From JADJRH01 sp046351455 (GTDB taxonomy: Bacteria > Myxococcota_A > Polyangia > Polyangiales > Polyangiaceae): a stretch of DNA of 64,000 nucleotides. The number at the start of each line of letters is the position of its first letter. Within the stretch, counting starts at the first letter, position 1. The stretch spans positions 62,001-126,000 of the forward strand of contig JAXLYM010000026.1 of assembly GCA_046351455.1 (NCBI GenBank), written 5' to 3'. The notes beneath the pieces are model-generated. The model was not told where the DNA came from, ran no database searches, and was given only the letters and a program-made list of their open reading frames with translations. The translations under genes were made by a program, and so were the position numbers. Shown piece by piece: positions 25,698 to 34,999 of the stretch.

Positions 25698-25761
25698 GGG
25701 GGGACTTGAACCGTCATTCACCACCTCTTTCCGAAGAGTTGAGTGAGCGCTCAGTCCCCCC
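25698..25761 (+). promoter_or_regulatory. structured leader (three stacked stems) before surface lipoprotein gene
   Basis: GGGGGGACT (25698-25706) pairs perfectly with AGTCCCCCC (25753-25761). Inside, CATTCA (25715-25720) pairs with TGAGTG (25740-25745) with one G-T pair, and CTCTT (25725-25729) pairs with AAGAG (25734-25738) around a four-base loop. The element ends 38 bases before the start codon. No T run follows on either strand, so it does not look like an intrinsic terminator. It may be a cis-acting RNA or an operator-like cruciform. Confidence 0.5.
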
Positions 25762-25799
25762 TCCCGAAAAACCTTCTCACTTGTTCGCAAGGAGCAGAT

Positions 25800-27077
25800 A
25801 TGGGTGCGTCCCGTTATCTCGTCGGATTCGTTTGTGCCGGAATGCTCGTGGGTTGTGCTGATCAGACCCGCGAAGTGGACAGTGAGGATCTGAGCGTCGC
25901 CCTGTCGACGGAGGACGGCCCGAGTCTGCCGGCCCCGCCGCCCGGCTCGACCTGCGCTCTGATCCAGCGCGGGACGCTCGGGACGGTGGGTGACTCCGAT
26001 GTGGGCTATGGCAACGGGCCCAATTGGACGCCCGGCGGATACCCGTTCTCGTGGACGGGCCCGAGCCCGTACGACCACTGGAGCGCGTTCCAGTTCGACA
26101 TGAGCGTGGTCCCGGCCGGCGCGCAGATCCAGCTCGCGACCTTCTCTGTCTACACCTCCTGGAACATGGATCCTTCGACGATCCGCGCTCACCGCATCAA
26201 GAATGCATGGAGTGAGGCGAACGTCACCTGGAGCAACTTCGGCGGCGCCGGAGCGTGGGATTCGGCGGTCATCGGCTCTTTCAACCCGGACGGCGGCGGC
26301 TTCCACTCGATCGACGTCACGGCCCTCGCGCAGGGCTGGCACTCGGGCCAGGTGGGCAACAATGGCATCCTCCTCGAGGAGGACCCGGTCAAGCTCCACA
26401 GCCACTTCAACAGCGAAGTCAGCACGGTCTCTCGGCGTCCGAGCCTGTTCGTGTGCTGGGGTGAGGCGCCGCCGCCCGCGTGCGAGCCTGTCGGCGGGAG
26501 CTGCTCGGCGAACGCGGACTGCTGCGACGGAGTCCCCTGCACGAACGGCACGTGCCATATCCAGCAGTGCGGCAGCGCCGGCGCGGTGTGCGCGGCCAAC
26601 AGCGACTGTTGCGCCGGCAACGTGTGCAACTCCGGTGTTTGCGGCGCGCCTGCTCCGGTGTGCGCTCAGCCCGGCCAGGCGTGCGGCGGCAACGTCGCGT
26701 GCTGCTCCGGTATCTGCAACGACGGTGTCTGCCCGGGTGCGGGCGGCGGCATCATCCCGGCGGGCGGCGACCAGCCCGGCCCCGATCAGTGCGGCGCGAA
26801 CGCGACGGCCTGCGGCGTGGACTCGGATTGCTGCAGCGGCACCTGCTGGGACGGCATGTGCGTGGACATGAACGTCTGCGTCGAGCCGGACTCGGTCGAC
26901 GCGAACGGCACCCCGATCCAGTGCGATCCGACCGCGCCGTGCTGCGGCGGCAACGAGCACTGCATCTCGGGCTCGTGCTTCAACGACTGGGTCTGCGTGA
27001 CCGCCGGCAACCCCTGCAACGAGCTCGTCGACTCCTGCTGCTGGGGCATGGCCTGCGTGAACGGAACGTGCCAGTGA
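25800..27077 (+). CDS. surface lipoprotein: DNRLRE domain plus Cys-rich repeats
   Basis: The protein has 425 residues. The lipobox is LVGCAD (Cys19). The part at about 50-225 resembles DNRLRE-type beta-sandwich domains (LGTVGDSDVGYG, YDHWSAFQFDMSVVPAGAQI, AWSEANVTWSN, IDVTALAQGW). From about 230 there are five to six Cys-rich modules of the type C...G..C..N.DCC.G.C.NG.C, each likely tied by disulfides like small toxin or EGF folds. It is a predicted adhesive or structural cell-surface protein. AAGGAGCAG precedes the ATG (start at 25800). A stem-loop leader and a 500-bp upstream gap suggest its own regulated promoter. Confidence 0.85.
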   Translation: MGASRYLVGFVCAGMLVGCADQTREVDSEDLSVALSTEDGPSLPAPPPGSTCALIQRGTLGTVGDSDVGYGNGPNWTPGGYPFSWTGPSPYDHWSAFQFDMSVVPAGAQIQLATFSVYTSWNMDPSTIRAHRIKNAWSEANVTWSNFGGAGAWDSAVIGSFNPDGGGFHSIDVTALAQGWHSGQVGNNGILLEEDPVKLHSHFNSEVSTVSRRPSLFVCWGEAPPPACEPVGGSCSANADCCDGVPCTNGTCHIQQCGSAGAVCAANSDCCAGNVCNSGVCGAPAPVCAQPGQACGGNVACCSGICNDGVCPGAGGGIIPAGGDQPGPDQCGANATACGVDSDCCSGTCWDGMCVDMNVCVEPDSVDANGTPIQCDPTAPCCGGNEHCISGSCFNDWVCVTAGNPCNELVDSCCWGMACVNGTCQ

Positions 27078-27085
27078 CCGGACCG

Positions 27086-27156
27086 GCCCGCCGCCAAAGG
27101 CGGGCTGCGTGACCTCGCCGATCGCTGCATTCGCCGCGGAAAACCCTGTCCGCGGC
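27086..27156 (+). terminator. two hairpins after surface lipoprotein gene (putative terminator)
   Basis: GCCCGCC (27086-27092) pairs with GGCGGGC (27099-27105) around six bases. GCCGCGG (27133-27139) pairs with CCGCGGC (27150-27156) around ten. Both are strong GC stems nine and fifty-six bases after the stop codon, but neither is followed by a T run. Confidence 0.4.
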
Positions 27157-27294
27157 CCCCTTCCCTCCCCGCACCTGCATCCGTTTCAGATCCATCGCGC
27201 CGAGCGGCCGTAGCTACCGCCCGTTCGTCTCGCGACCGTAAGGGCCGACCGTCCTGGGCGGTTTTGCGACGCGGAGACGGCCGAGGAGCCTACG

Positions 27295-29199
27295 ATGAAC
27301 GACGCCATGCCGAGGGAGCACCGAGATCACGAACGCCGCGGGCGAGGCTCCGCCCTGGCTCGAATCAGCCGAAGGTGGGGCACGATCGTCCTGCTCGCGG
27401 TCGCGACGTCCGGCCCCGCGTGCCGCGACGCCAAACCCGAGGCCGCGCCGGCCGTCGCGACGGACAGCCCGCTCGGAGGCCGCCGCGAGGGAGATGGTCG
27501 CACGAGCGCTCCCGTCGCTGCAGCCAGCGCCGAGTCGGCGAAGGACGTGAACGGGCCCGGATACGCGGCGCCCGCGAAGAAGGGTGAACAAGGCGCCGGA
27601 GCCACCCCCGGCGCGAACGGCGCGTTCGGCGGCGCCCCTCGCCAGGCCACGGGCGCTCCGGCGGAGCCGAGCCCTTCGGACAAGGCCCCTCAGGCGGCGA
27701 TCGATCCGAACGGGCGCTTCGCCACCACGTATCGCCCCGGCGGCGGACACCTGGCTGCGTTCGATTCGGCCGTCGCGCGGGGCATCATTCCCGCGGGCGA
27801 GCGCGACCTCGTGGGCGACGTCGGCGCTCGGTACGCGCCGGTCATCGACGCGCCGAAATCGCAGGCGATGACCGTGCTCGCCGAGATGGAGCGCAACAAG
27901 CTGGCCCCGGCCGGCGGCCCCACGCACCTCCGCGTCACGCTTCGATCCACGGCGAATTCCCCGGCCGCGCGACCGCACCTCTCCGTGCATCTCGTGCTTG
28001 ACGTGAGCGGCTCGATGAAGGGTGAATCGATCCAGCGCTCGCGGGAGGCGGCGCGCGCGCTCGTCGACAAGCTCGCCGCGACGGACGACTTCTCGCTCGT
28101 CGTCTTCTCCAGCGACGCCGAGGTGAAGGCGCCGGACGGTCCGGTGGGCGCGCGGCGCGAGCAGCTCAAGAAGATCATCGACGGCATCGAGGCGCAGGGC
28201 GGCACCAACATCAGCAAGGGGCTGGAGCTCGGCTACGAACAAGCCAAGACGAAGAGCATCCCCGAGGACGCGGTGCGCGTGGTGCTCCTCCTCTCCGACG
28301 GCCGCGCGAACGCGGGCACGCTCGGCACGCCCGCGATCTCGCAGCTCGCGCTCGGCGCGTTCCAGGACGGGATCCAGACGAGCTCGTTCGGCCTCGGGGA
28401 CGACTACGACGGCGAGCTGATGAGCGCGATCGCGAACGAGGGCGCGGGCGGCTACTACTACCTGCGCGCCGCCGATCAGATCGCGCCGGCCCTCGGGACC
28501 GAGGTCGACAAGAGGCTCGATCCCGTGGCGACCGCCGTCGAGCTGCGCGTGCGGCTGAAGAAGGGCGTGGAGCTGCTCGCGGTCTACGGATCGAAGAAGC
28601 TCACCGACAGCGAGGCCGCGCGCGTGCGGGCGCAGGAGGTGGCCGCGGACAAACAGGCCGAGAAGCGCGACAAGATCGCGACCGATCGCAAGGACGACAA
28701 GGAGGGCGGCCTCCGCTTCTTCATCCCCGCCTTCGCGAAGGACGAGGCGCACTCGATCCTCTTCAAGCTGCGCGTGCCGGAGGGCGTGGACAAGCGCAAC
28801 GTGGCCGACGTCGAGATCCGCTACAAGGACCGCGTCGCGAAGAAGAACGTGTCGGACGAGTCGATCGTGAGCGCCGCTTATGCGACGAGCGACGCCGACA
28901 GCGCGGCCTCGGCGAACGCGTCGGTGCTGCGGACGGTGCAGGGCTTCGCCGCGGGCGAGACGCTGGCCGAGGCCGCGACCCTCGTGGCGCGCGGCGATCG
29001 CGATCGCGCCGTGGCCGTCCTCTCCGAGCGCGAGGCGCTGCTCCGCAAGGCCGCCGAGACGCTGAGCGAGCCGCTCTTCCTGAAGGACGCGGACCGCCTC
29101 GCGCGCCTCCGCACGCACGCGGGGACGACGACGGGCATGGGCGATCCGCTCGTGCTGGCGATGCTCCTCGAGACCGCGTCGCGCTCTCACATGCGCTGA
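27295..29199 (+). CDS. von Willebrand factor A domain lipoprotein
   Basis: The protein has 634 residues. The N-terminus is long and basic, followed by a hydrophobic stretch and TSGPACRD, where Cys43 could be lipidated. A disordered Ala/Gly/Pro linker runs to about 135. The VWA domain carries an intact MIDAS motif, VLDVSGSMKG (D236, S238, S240), with GGTNISKGL and LLLSDGRANAG downstream. A beta-rich region and helical end follow. VWA domains bind protein partners through a divalent metal. It has the look of YfbK-type and chloride-channel-like VWA proteins. The next gene begins 53 bases later and is probably in the same transcript. Confidence 0.85.
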   Translation: MNDAMPREHRDHERRGRGSALARISRRWGTIVLLAVATSGPACRDAKPEAAPAVATDSPLGGRREGDGRTSAPVAAASAESAKDVNGPGYAAPAKKGEQGAGATPGANGAFGGAPRQATGAPAEPSPSDKAPQAAIDPNGRFATTYRPGGGHLAAFDSAVARGIIPAGERDLVGDVGARYAPVIDAPKSQAMTVLAEMERNKLAPAGGPTHLRVTLRSTANSPAARPHLSVHLVLDVSGSMKGESIQRSREAARALVDKLAATDDFSLVVFSSDAEVKAPDGPVGARREQLKKIIDGIEAQGGTNISKGLELGYEQAKTKSIPEDAVRVVLLLSDGRANAGTLGTPAISQLALGAFQDGIQTSSFGLGDDYDGELMSAIANEGAGGYYYLRAADQIAPALGTEVDKRLDPVATAVELRVRLKKGVELLAVYGSKKLTDSEAARVRAQEVAADKQAEKRDKIATDRKDDKEGGLRFFIPAFAKDEAHSILFKLRVPEGVDKRNVADVEIRYKDRVAKKNVSDESIVSAAYATSDADSAASANASVLRTVQGFAAGETLAEAATLVARGDRDRAVAVLSEREALLRKAAETLSEPLFLKDADRLARLRTHAGTTTGMGDPLVLAMLLETASRSHMR

Positions 29200-29252
29200 C
29201 GCGAGAGCGGCGTCCCGGAAACTTTTCAAGCTGCGCTAGCCTCCGACCGATC

Positions 29253-30098
29253 ATGCCGCCTGTCCCCGTCGCCCTCGATCAGCCCGCCACGCACGTCGAT
29301 GTTCGCCCCGGCGGCGAGGTGATCCTCACCGGCTCGTACTACTCGACGCACGACGGCTCGGTGCTCGACGCCGCGACGACGACGTGGCCGAAGGAGGCGC
29401 CGGGCGGCGAGTCGATCGACGCGCAGGGCCTCTTCGATCTGGGGCTCGGCGGCTTCCGCGTGGCGTCGCGCGATCCTCAGACGCACACGGTCCATCTGCT
29501 CGCGACGGGAGACGCGGCGCCGGGGTGCAGCGCCGCGGGCGTGACGGCGCCGTGCCTCGTCGTGCGCACGCCGATCGCCGCGCGCGCGCGGATGCTCACG
29601 AGCGCGGAGTTCGCGCAGACGCTGAAGGGCGAGATCCAGATGGACGTGCCCGCGCCGACGATCGCGGCGGCCGCGGCGCCCGCGTTCCCGTACCTCGGCG
29701 CGCTCGCGGGCGTGGCGGCGGCGATCGGGCTCGGGCTCGGCGTGATGCGGGCTCGCAGGCGGAGGCTCGAATCGCCGACGGGCCAGCTCCTCGCGCTGGC
29801 TCGGCGCGTTCAAGCGAAGGTCGCCGGCGCCGACGCGGTGGTGGCCGCGCCGCTCGGTCGCGCGGTGGAGACGGCGATGCGATCCCTCAAGGCCGGGCGC
29901 GTCGATCCTTCGTCCGCGGAAGGGAGACGTGTCGCCGCGGTGCTGCTGCGCGTGGAGACGACGCTCGACGATCAGGCCGCGCAGGCGCGCGCGGAGGAGG
30001 AGCGCGAGGCCGCCGACGAGCTGGTGCGCGAAGTGGAGAGCGCGCTGGAGGCCGCCGAAGAGGCGTCCGCGATCGGAACGAAGACCTCGCGGACGTGA
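29253..30098 (+). CDS. single-pass membrane protein, function unknown
   Basis: The protein has 281 residues. The N-terminal 145 residues look beta-rich and lack a signal peptide. One membrane helix follows at about 150-170 (FPYLGALAGVAAAIGLGLGV), then a basic stop-transfer (RARRRRLE) and a helical, highly charged C-terminal part (EEEREAADELVREVESALEAAEEA). I do not recognise the family. Because it follows the VWA gene, it may anchor or assist it (inference). It ends 21 bases before the convergent small gene. Confidence 0.65.
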   Translation: MPPVPVALDQPATHVDVRPGGEVILTGSYYSTHDGSVLDAATTTWPKEAPGGESIDAQGLFDLGLGGFRVASRDPQTHTVHLLATGDAAPGCSAAGVTAPCLVVRTPIAARARMLTSAEFAQTLKGEIQMDVPAPTIAAAAAPAFPYLGALAGVAAAIGLGLGVMRARRRRLESPTGQLLALARRVQAKVAGADAVVAAPLGRAVETAMRSLKAGRVDPSSAEGRRVAAVLLRVETTLDDQAAQARAEEEREAADELVREVESALEAAEEASAIGTKTSRT

Positions 30099-30119
30099 GC
30101 GCGGCGCGGGACCGTCGCC

Positions 30120-30350
30120 TCAGTTGATGCAGGTGGAGTCGATGCGCGGCGGCGGCGCGGCCTCGTCGAGCTTGTCGACGGCGGCTCGCACGCCCGCGGT
30201 GAGCAGGCGGAACTGCTCGGTGGTGAGGCGCATCGTGACGCCCGACGGGATCGTGGTGAGGTGCACCGTGCCGCACGTGCAGCGCGTGACCCGCACGGTG
30301 CCGTTGTTGACGAGCTCGGTGTGAGGTCCGCAGCGGTTCGAGTCAGCCAT
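30120..30350 (-). CDS. small conserved protein with CxC motif
   Basis: The protein has 76 residues: MADSNRCG..., with VTRCTCGTVHLT near 22-33 and LTTEQFRLL near 42. The Cys at 7, 22 and 24 and the His at 28 could hold a metal, like a tiny zinc-ribbon. A start six codons upstream (30368) is also possible. No family is known to me. It is convergent with the membrane protein gene and has no operon partner visible. Confidence 0.6.
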   Translation of the reverse strand: MADSNRCGPHTELVNNGTVRVTRCTCGTVHLTTIPSGVTMRLTTEQFRLLTAGVRAAVDKLDEAAPPPRIDSTCIN

Positions 30351-30368
30351 CGTCCGCGACTCTAGCAC

Positions 30369-30744
30369 CTTCGGGCCGGTTTCGCGGCCGAGCCGTCGCC
30401 CGAAAGCCGCGCGCCCTCCGAGAGAATGTCACCGCGACGACGCTCCGCCGAGCGCTGTCCCCTCGCAGACGGCATGTCAAGAATGCTTCGAATTCAGGTC
30501 GATTGCGTTCGAATAAACGCGTCACCCAATCCTCTCCCGCGCTCGCAACTCCCCACGACGACCGCGACATGGCTGGCACACCTCGGCGCGAAGCCGGGGC
30601 AGAACGCCCGCGGCCCTTCGGTGAGCGAGCCCGCGTCTTTCCCGTGCTTGGAGGCTATTTCGATGCACTGGCGCGTGCGTTGCTCAAGTAGATTTCACCT
30701 TCGTCGCACGACGCCGTCCACTTCTTCCCTGAGGACTCTCCGAC
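30369..30744. other. 376-bp gene-free region upstream of copper-monooxygenase-like gene
   Basis: It contains small open frames without ribosome sites or signal peptides, which I reject. The stretch around 30480-30525 is relatively AT-rich and contains a GCGTT/AACGC inverted repeat near 30507-30522; the promoter of the 30745 gene may lie here. Confidence 0.35.
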
Positions 30745-31869
30745 ATGACCCTTCGCTCTTCTGCCTTCGCCTCTTTGCCGCTGCTGCTCGTGCTCGGTAT
30801 CGCCGGCTGCCCCGCGCCCGAAACCGAGACGAACCCGACGACGACCACGACGACGACAACCACGACGAGCGATCCCGCGGCGCTCGATCCGCCGCCCTCC
30901 GGAAAAGGCTTCCAGATCGACGTCCCCGAGATTCAGGTCGCCCAGGGCGACGAGATCCAGAATTGCTACTTCTACAAGGTCTCCGACCTCGCCAAGGCGG
31001 GCGGCCTCGACGCGGCGAAGCCCGTCAATCTGAACCACATCGAGATCGCGCAGGAGACTGGCTCCCACCACATGAACGTCTTCCGCGTCCGCACGATCGT
31101 CGGCCTCGACCCGACGAAGGGGACGGTCGAAGGCAAGAACGGCGCGGGGGAGTGCTTCAAGAGCCCCAACTGGGCAGACTGGCCGCTCGTCGCGAACTCG
31201 CAGGAGGCCGGTCACGTCGATTGGCAGTTCCCGGACGGCGTCGCCAACGTCCTCCAGCCCGACGAGTGGCTGATGGTGCAGACGCACTGGGTCAACGCCA
31301 CGTCGCAGCAGACGCCGGAGAATGGCAAGGTCCGTATCAACTTCTGGAACCTCGACGCGGCTGACGTGAAGTACGAGATGGGCACCATCTTCGCGACCAA
31401 GCAGTCGGTTCGAGTGTGCCAGTCCAACCCGACCCCGGAGTACTCCGGAAGCTGCCAGATCAACAGCCCCGAGCCTGTCAAGATCATCGGCGCGAACGGT
31501 CACTTCCACAGCCGAGGCAAGGAGTTCAGCATCTACACCTGGGATGGCCAGTCCATCGACACGCCCGCGGACTCGGACCGCTTCTACAAGTCGGATTCGT
31601 GGAACGAGCCGCCGATGCTGCACTCTCCGGAGCTCGACACCACGGTCCCCGCGAACGGCGGCGTGTTCTACACGTGCTCTTATCAGTGGCAACAGCCGGA
31701 TCCCGCGGTCGGGTGCAAGGGCCTCGACGACTTCGATGCGATGAAGTACATGACGCCGGCCGAAAACCTCGATTGCTGCTACACGTTCGGCCCCATCGTC
31801 GAGAAGAACGAGCACTGCAACATCTTCATCTACTACTATCCGAAGCAGGATGACGTGAATTGCTTCTGA
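30745..31869 (+). CDS. copper type II monooxygenase-like lipoprotein
   Basis: The protein has 374 residues. The signal peptide has a lipobox (GIAGCPA, Cys22) followed by a run of ten Thr and a Pro-rich linker. The body resembles copper type II ascorbate-dependent monooxygenases (PHM/DBH fold): GSHHMNVFR (paired His ligands), VQTHWVNAT and NGHFHSRGKEF (a His-x-His site), as in the two copper sites of that family. Several Cys in the C-terminal part suggest disulfides. Such enzymes hydroxylate C-H bonds using copper and oxygen; the substrate here is unknown. A lipoprotein gene of unrelated fold follows 46 bases later. Confidence 0.75.
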   Translation: MTLRSSAFASLPLLLVLGIAGCPAPETETNPTTTTTTTTTTSDPAALDPPPSGKGFQIDVPEIQVAQGDEIQNCYFYKVSDLAKAGGLDAAKPVNLNHIEIAQETGSHHMNVFRVRTIVGLDPTKGTVEGKNGAGECFKSPNWADWPLVANSQEAGHVDWQFPDGVANVLQPDEWLMVQTHWVNATSQQTPENGKVRINFWNLDAADVKYEMGTIFATKQSVRVCQSNPTPEYSGSCQINSPEPVKIIGANGHFHSRGKEFSIYTWDGQSIDTPADSDRFYKSDSWNEPPMLHSPELDTTVPANGGVFYTCSYQWQQPDPAVGCKGLDDFDAMKYMTPAENLDCCYTFGPIVEKNEHCNIFIYYYPKQDDVNCF

Positions 31870-31915
31870 GGCTGTCCGTCCTCCCGACTCCCCTCCTCCC
31901 GACTCCCCTCCTCCG

Positions 31916-32971
31916 ATGAACATCCCTTCTCTTGCGCGGGCCGCCGGGCTCGTCCTCCTCGGAAGCCTCGCCGGCTGCCCGAACAACAACCCCGAGAGCT
32001 GCCCGGACACGTCGACGGAGACGTCCACCGCCGCCGCGTCCTGGGCGGTGATCCGCGACGAAAGCACGCTCCCGGGCGTGGTCCTCTCGGTCTGGGGATC
32101 GGCCCCGGACAGCGTGTTCTTCGCGGGCGGGCCCCTCGGAGACTCCGGCTCTGCTGTCGCTCTGCACTACGCTTGTGGGCAGTGGAAGGACCTCTCTCCC
32201 GGCGGGACGGAGACGTTCTGGTGGGTGAGCGGCTCCGGGCCGGACGACGTGTGGTTCGTCGGGGAAAAAGGGCGGATCGCGCACTACGACGGCGCCAAGA
32301 CGACGGACGTCCCGTCGGGGCAGACTGTCACTCTGTGGGGCGCCTTCGCCTTCGGCCCGGACGACGCCTGGGCCGTGGGCGGGACGCCGGACGCCCCGAC
32401 CGGGACGCCCAACGACATCGTGATTCACTGGGACGGAAAGGCATGGACGCAGGAGGCGCTGCCCGGCACGCCGCTCGGCGTGTCGCTGTTCAAGGTGTGG
32501 GGCACCTCGGATGACGACCTGTTCGTCGTCGGCGAGAGAGGCACCATCTGGCACCGCACCAAGGCAGGCTGGGTGTTCGAGGGCGGCAGTCCGACGCTCA
32601 CGAAGAGTCGGCTCTTCACCGTGAACGGCTGCAGCTCCGACGACGTGTTCGCGGTCGGGGGCGACGCCGTCCTCCACCGCGACGCGAACGGGTGGTCGAA
32701 GATGGATGTCGCGCTCGGCAATCAGGTGAACGGCGTCGCGTGCGGGCCCGCGGGGAAGGCGGCGATCGTCGGCTTCGGCGGGCTCAAGCAGCGGCTTTTG
32801 GACGGGCAGTGGATCAACGAGTTCGGGTCCGAGCCGTACTCCGATCTCCACGCCACCTGGGCCGATGGACAGGGTGTCTTCTGGGCGGTCGGCGGCGACT
32901 TCGTGTCCCCGGGCAAGGCCGGAGTCACCCGCAAGGGCGTCATCGCGCGGTTCGGCCCGCCGCTTCAATAA
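31916..32971 (+). CDS. beta-propeller-like lipoprotein
   Basis: The protein has 351 residues. The lipobox is SLAGCPN (Cys20). About six repeats with the pattern (S/T)VWG(S/T)..DD(V/L)F.VG...(I/V)..(H/Y)..G.W are visible (for example SVWGSAPDSVFFAGG, KVWGTSDDDLFVVGE, VNGCSSDDVFAVGG). These resemble kelch/BNR-type propeller blades common in myxobacterial lipoproteins. It is predicted to be extracellular and to bind a ligand or partner. It probably shares a transcript with the copper-monooxygenase-like gene upstream and the transferase downstream. Confidence 0.75.
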   Translation: MNIPSLARAAGLVLLGSLAGCPNNNPESCPDTSTETSTAAASWAVIRDESTLPGVVLSVWGSAPDSVFFAGGPLGDSGSAVALHYACGQWKDLSPGGTETFWWVSGSGPDDVWFVGEKGRIAHYDGAKTTDVPSGQTVTLWGAFAFGPDDAWAVGGTPDAPTGTPNDIVIHWDGKAWTQEALPGTPLGVSLFKVWGTSDDDLFVVGERGTIWHRTKAGWVFEGGSPTLTKSRLFTVNGCSSDDVFAVGGDAVLHRDANGWSKMDVALGNQVNGVACGPAGKAAIVGFGGLKQRLLDGQWINEFGSEPYSDLHATWADGQGVFWAVGGDFVSPGKAGVTRKGVIARFGPPLQ

Positions 32972-33041
32972 GCTCTTCCGGAACGATCACCCCTCCTCGT
33001 CGAAGGACGTGGGACACGGGCGGCGGGCGTTGTATCGTGCC

Positions 33042-34955
33042 ATGCGATTGCAACCCCGCCGCGCCCTCCTCCCGGCCTCGTTGATAGCCCTTTTTGGGGC
33101 GTTTCCGCTCGCGTTCGGAGCGTGTGATCCGCCGGCTCCGGTGCCTCCGCCGCGGCCCACCGCGAGCGCCGTCGCGCCGCCGCCCACCGTCACCGCGACC
33201 GCCACAGCCACCGCGACCGCCACCGCCGTCGCGTCCGCGGAGCCCAGCGTCGATCCGTATCCGCCGCCGCCCCCGCCGGATCCGCCGATCGAGGTGCACG
33301 GCGGCGGCAAGAACGCCGCGCACGGGGCGCAGGGGCTGGTCACCACCGTCGAGGAGAACGCCACGCGCGTCGGCGTCGAAGTCCTTCGAAAAGGCGGCAA
33401 CGCGATCGACGCGGCCGTCGCGGTGGCCTACGCGCTCGCCGTCACGCACCCCTCCGCGGGCAACATCGGCGGCGGCGGGTTCATGATCCTCCGGCTGAAG
33501 TCGGGGGAGGTGTACGCCCTCGATTTCCGCGAGATCGCGCCCGCGGCCGCGACGACCGAGAAGGTGCTCAAGGAGATCGCGGACGGCGCCGAAGGGTACG
33601 CGTCGCCCGCCGTACCCGGCACCGTCGGCGGGATGAGCCTCGCGCTGGAGAAATTCGGCACGATGCCGCTCGCGGATCTGATCGCCCCGGCCATCGCGCT
33701 CGCGAAGGATCACAAGCTCGGCGCGCGACAGGCCACGAGCCTCGGGTGGAACTGGAACAAGCTCAAGAAGGACCCTGTCGCCCGCGTCATCTGGGGCAAA
33801 GGCAAGGACCCGCTCGAGCAGGGCGCCCACGTGAAGCAGCCGGATCTCGCGAAGACGCTGAGCCTCATCGCGAAGGAGGGTCCGAAGGCCTTCTACGAGG
33901 GCAAGATCGCCGACCTCATCGAAGACGCGATGAAGAAGCACGGCGGGCTCATCACCAAGGACGATCTGAAGGCGTACAAGGCCAAGCTGCGCACGCCGCT
34001 GCGGTTCTCGTACCGGGGATTCACCGTCGATACGATGCCTCCGCCTTCGATGGGCGGAATCGCGTTCGCGGAGATCATGCTGACGCTGGAGCGGCTGCAC
34101 GCCGAGAAGGCGCCCGTGGACACCGGGGAGAGCCTGCACCTCTTCATCGAGTCTTCGCGCCGCGCCTACGTGGATCGCAGGCTGGTGGGCGGGGATCCGG
34201 ATCAACAGAGCACCGATGTGATCGCGCAGGCGCAGAGCTTCCTGACGGGCAAGCACATCGAGACTCGAAAGCCGGCCATCGATCGTGACAAGGCCACTCC
34301 GTCGACGGATCTGGCCAATCCCACGGGTGACAGCGGTGCGGAGTCGCCGCAGACTACCCACTTCTCGGTGGTGGACGGGCAAGGAAACGCGGTGTCTTGT
34401 ACGACCACGCTGTCGGCGGCCTTCGGGTCGAAGGTGGTCATTCCGGGAACTGGCATCCTCCTCGCCAACTCGCTGGGTGCCTTTTCGGAGAAGGGGGTCA
34501 ACACCGTGGCTCCGGGGAAGCGGCCCGCTTCGTCGATGAGCCCGGCCATCGTCACGCAGGGCGGCGCGCTCAAGCTGGTGCTCGGCTCGCCGGGGGGCGA
34601 CACCATCCCGAACACCGTGGCGCAGGTGTTCCGCAACGTCGTCGACTACGGGATGACCATCGACGAGGCCGCGGCGCACGCGCGGATTCACCACCAGTAC
34701 ATGCCGGACGTGGTCCGCGTGGAGAAGCTGAATCAGCCGCCGAAGCCGGCGCTCGACGATCTGGTGAAGCGCGGTCACACGCTGAAGCTCGACGCGATCC
34801 CGCTCGGCGACGCGAACGTGATCCTCGTCGACAAGGACGGTTCGTTCTGGGGATACGCCGACACGCGCGAAGGCGGGAAGGCCCTCGGGCTCGACGCGAG
34901 CACCGCCCCCTTCGAGCCGAACGCGCCCGCGAAGAGCAGCAAGAAGAAGCGGTGA
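33042..34955 (+). CDS. ggt: gamma-glutamyltransferase
   Basis: The protein has 637 residues. The N-terminus is a signal peptide with FGAC (Cys27, possible lipidation), a Pro-rich segment and a Thr-Ala repeat (TATATATATA). The Ntn-hydrolase core is intact: NIGGGGFM near 145, and QTTHFSV with the nucleophile Thr438, where self-cleavage gives the large and small subunits; RPASSMSP and GSPGGDTI follow. It transfers or hydrolyses the gamma-glutamyl group of glutathione and related peptides in the periplasm or outside. The start at 33042 opens the signal peptide. The Mpo1-like gene follows 44 bases later. Confidence 0.93.
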   Translation: MRLQPRRALLPASLIALFGAFPLAFGACDPPAPVPPPRPTASAVAPPPTVTATATATATATAVASAEPSVDPYPPPPPPDPPIEVHGGGKNAAHGAQGLVTTVEENATRVGVEVLRKGGNAIDAAVAVAYALAVTHPSAGNIGGGGFMILRLKSGEVYALDFREIAPAAATTEKVLKEIADGAEGYASPAVPGTVGGMSLALEKFGTMPLADLIAPAIALAKDHKLGARQATSLGWNWNKLKKDPVARVIWGKGKDPLEQGAHVKQPDLAKTLSLIAKEGPKAFYEGKIADLIEDAMKKHGGLITKDDLKAYKAKLRTPLRFSYRGFTVDTMPPPSMGGIAFAEIMLTLERLHAEKAPVDTGESLHLFIESSRRAYVDRRLVGGDPDQQSTDVIAQAQSFLTGKHIETRKPAIDRDKATPSTDLANPTGDSGAESPQTTHFSVVDGQGNAVSCTTTLSAAFGSKVVIPGTGILLANSLGAFSEKGVNTVAPGKRPASSMSPAIVTQGGALKLVLGSPGGDTIPNTVAQVFRNVVDYGMTIDEAAAHARIHHQYMPDVVRVEKLNQPPKPALDDLVKRGHTLKLDAIPLGDANVILVDKDGSFWGYADTREGGKALGLDASTAPFEPNAPAKSSKKKR

Positions 34956-34999
34956 CTCGGCCGTGAGCGCGCGGTGACGTGTGCTAGCCTCGGCCGCCT

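Noticed and set aside
25690..25730. tRNA 3'-end-like sequence on the minus strand (GGTTCAAGTCC)
   Set aside because: The T-stem does not pair and no 5' acceptor or anticodon arm fits. The bases are better explained by the long stem-loop at 25698-25761.
30570..30600. possible sigma54 promoter (TGGCAC) upstream of the copper-monooxygenase-like gene
   Set aside because: The -12 TTGC part is absent at the required spacing.
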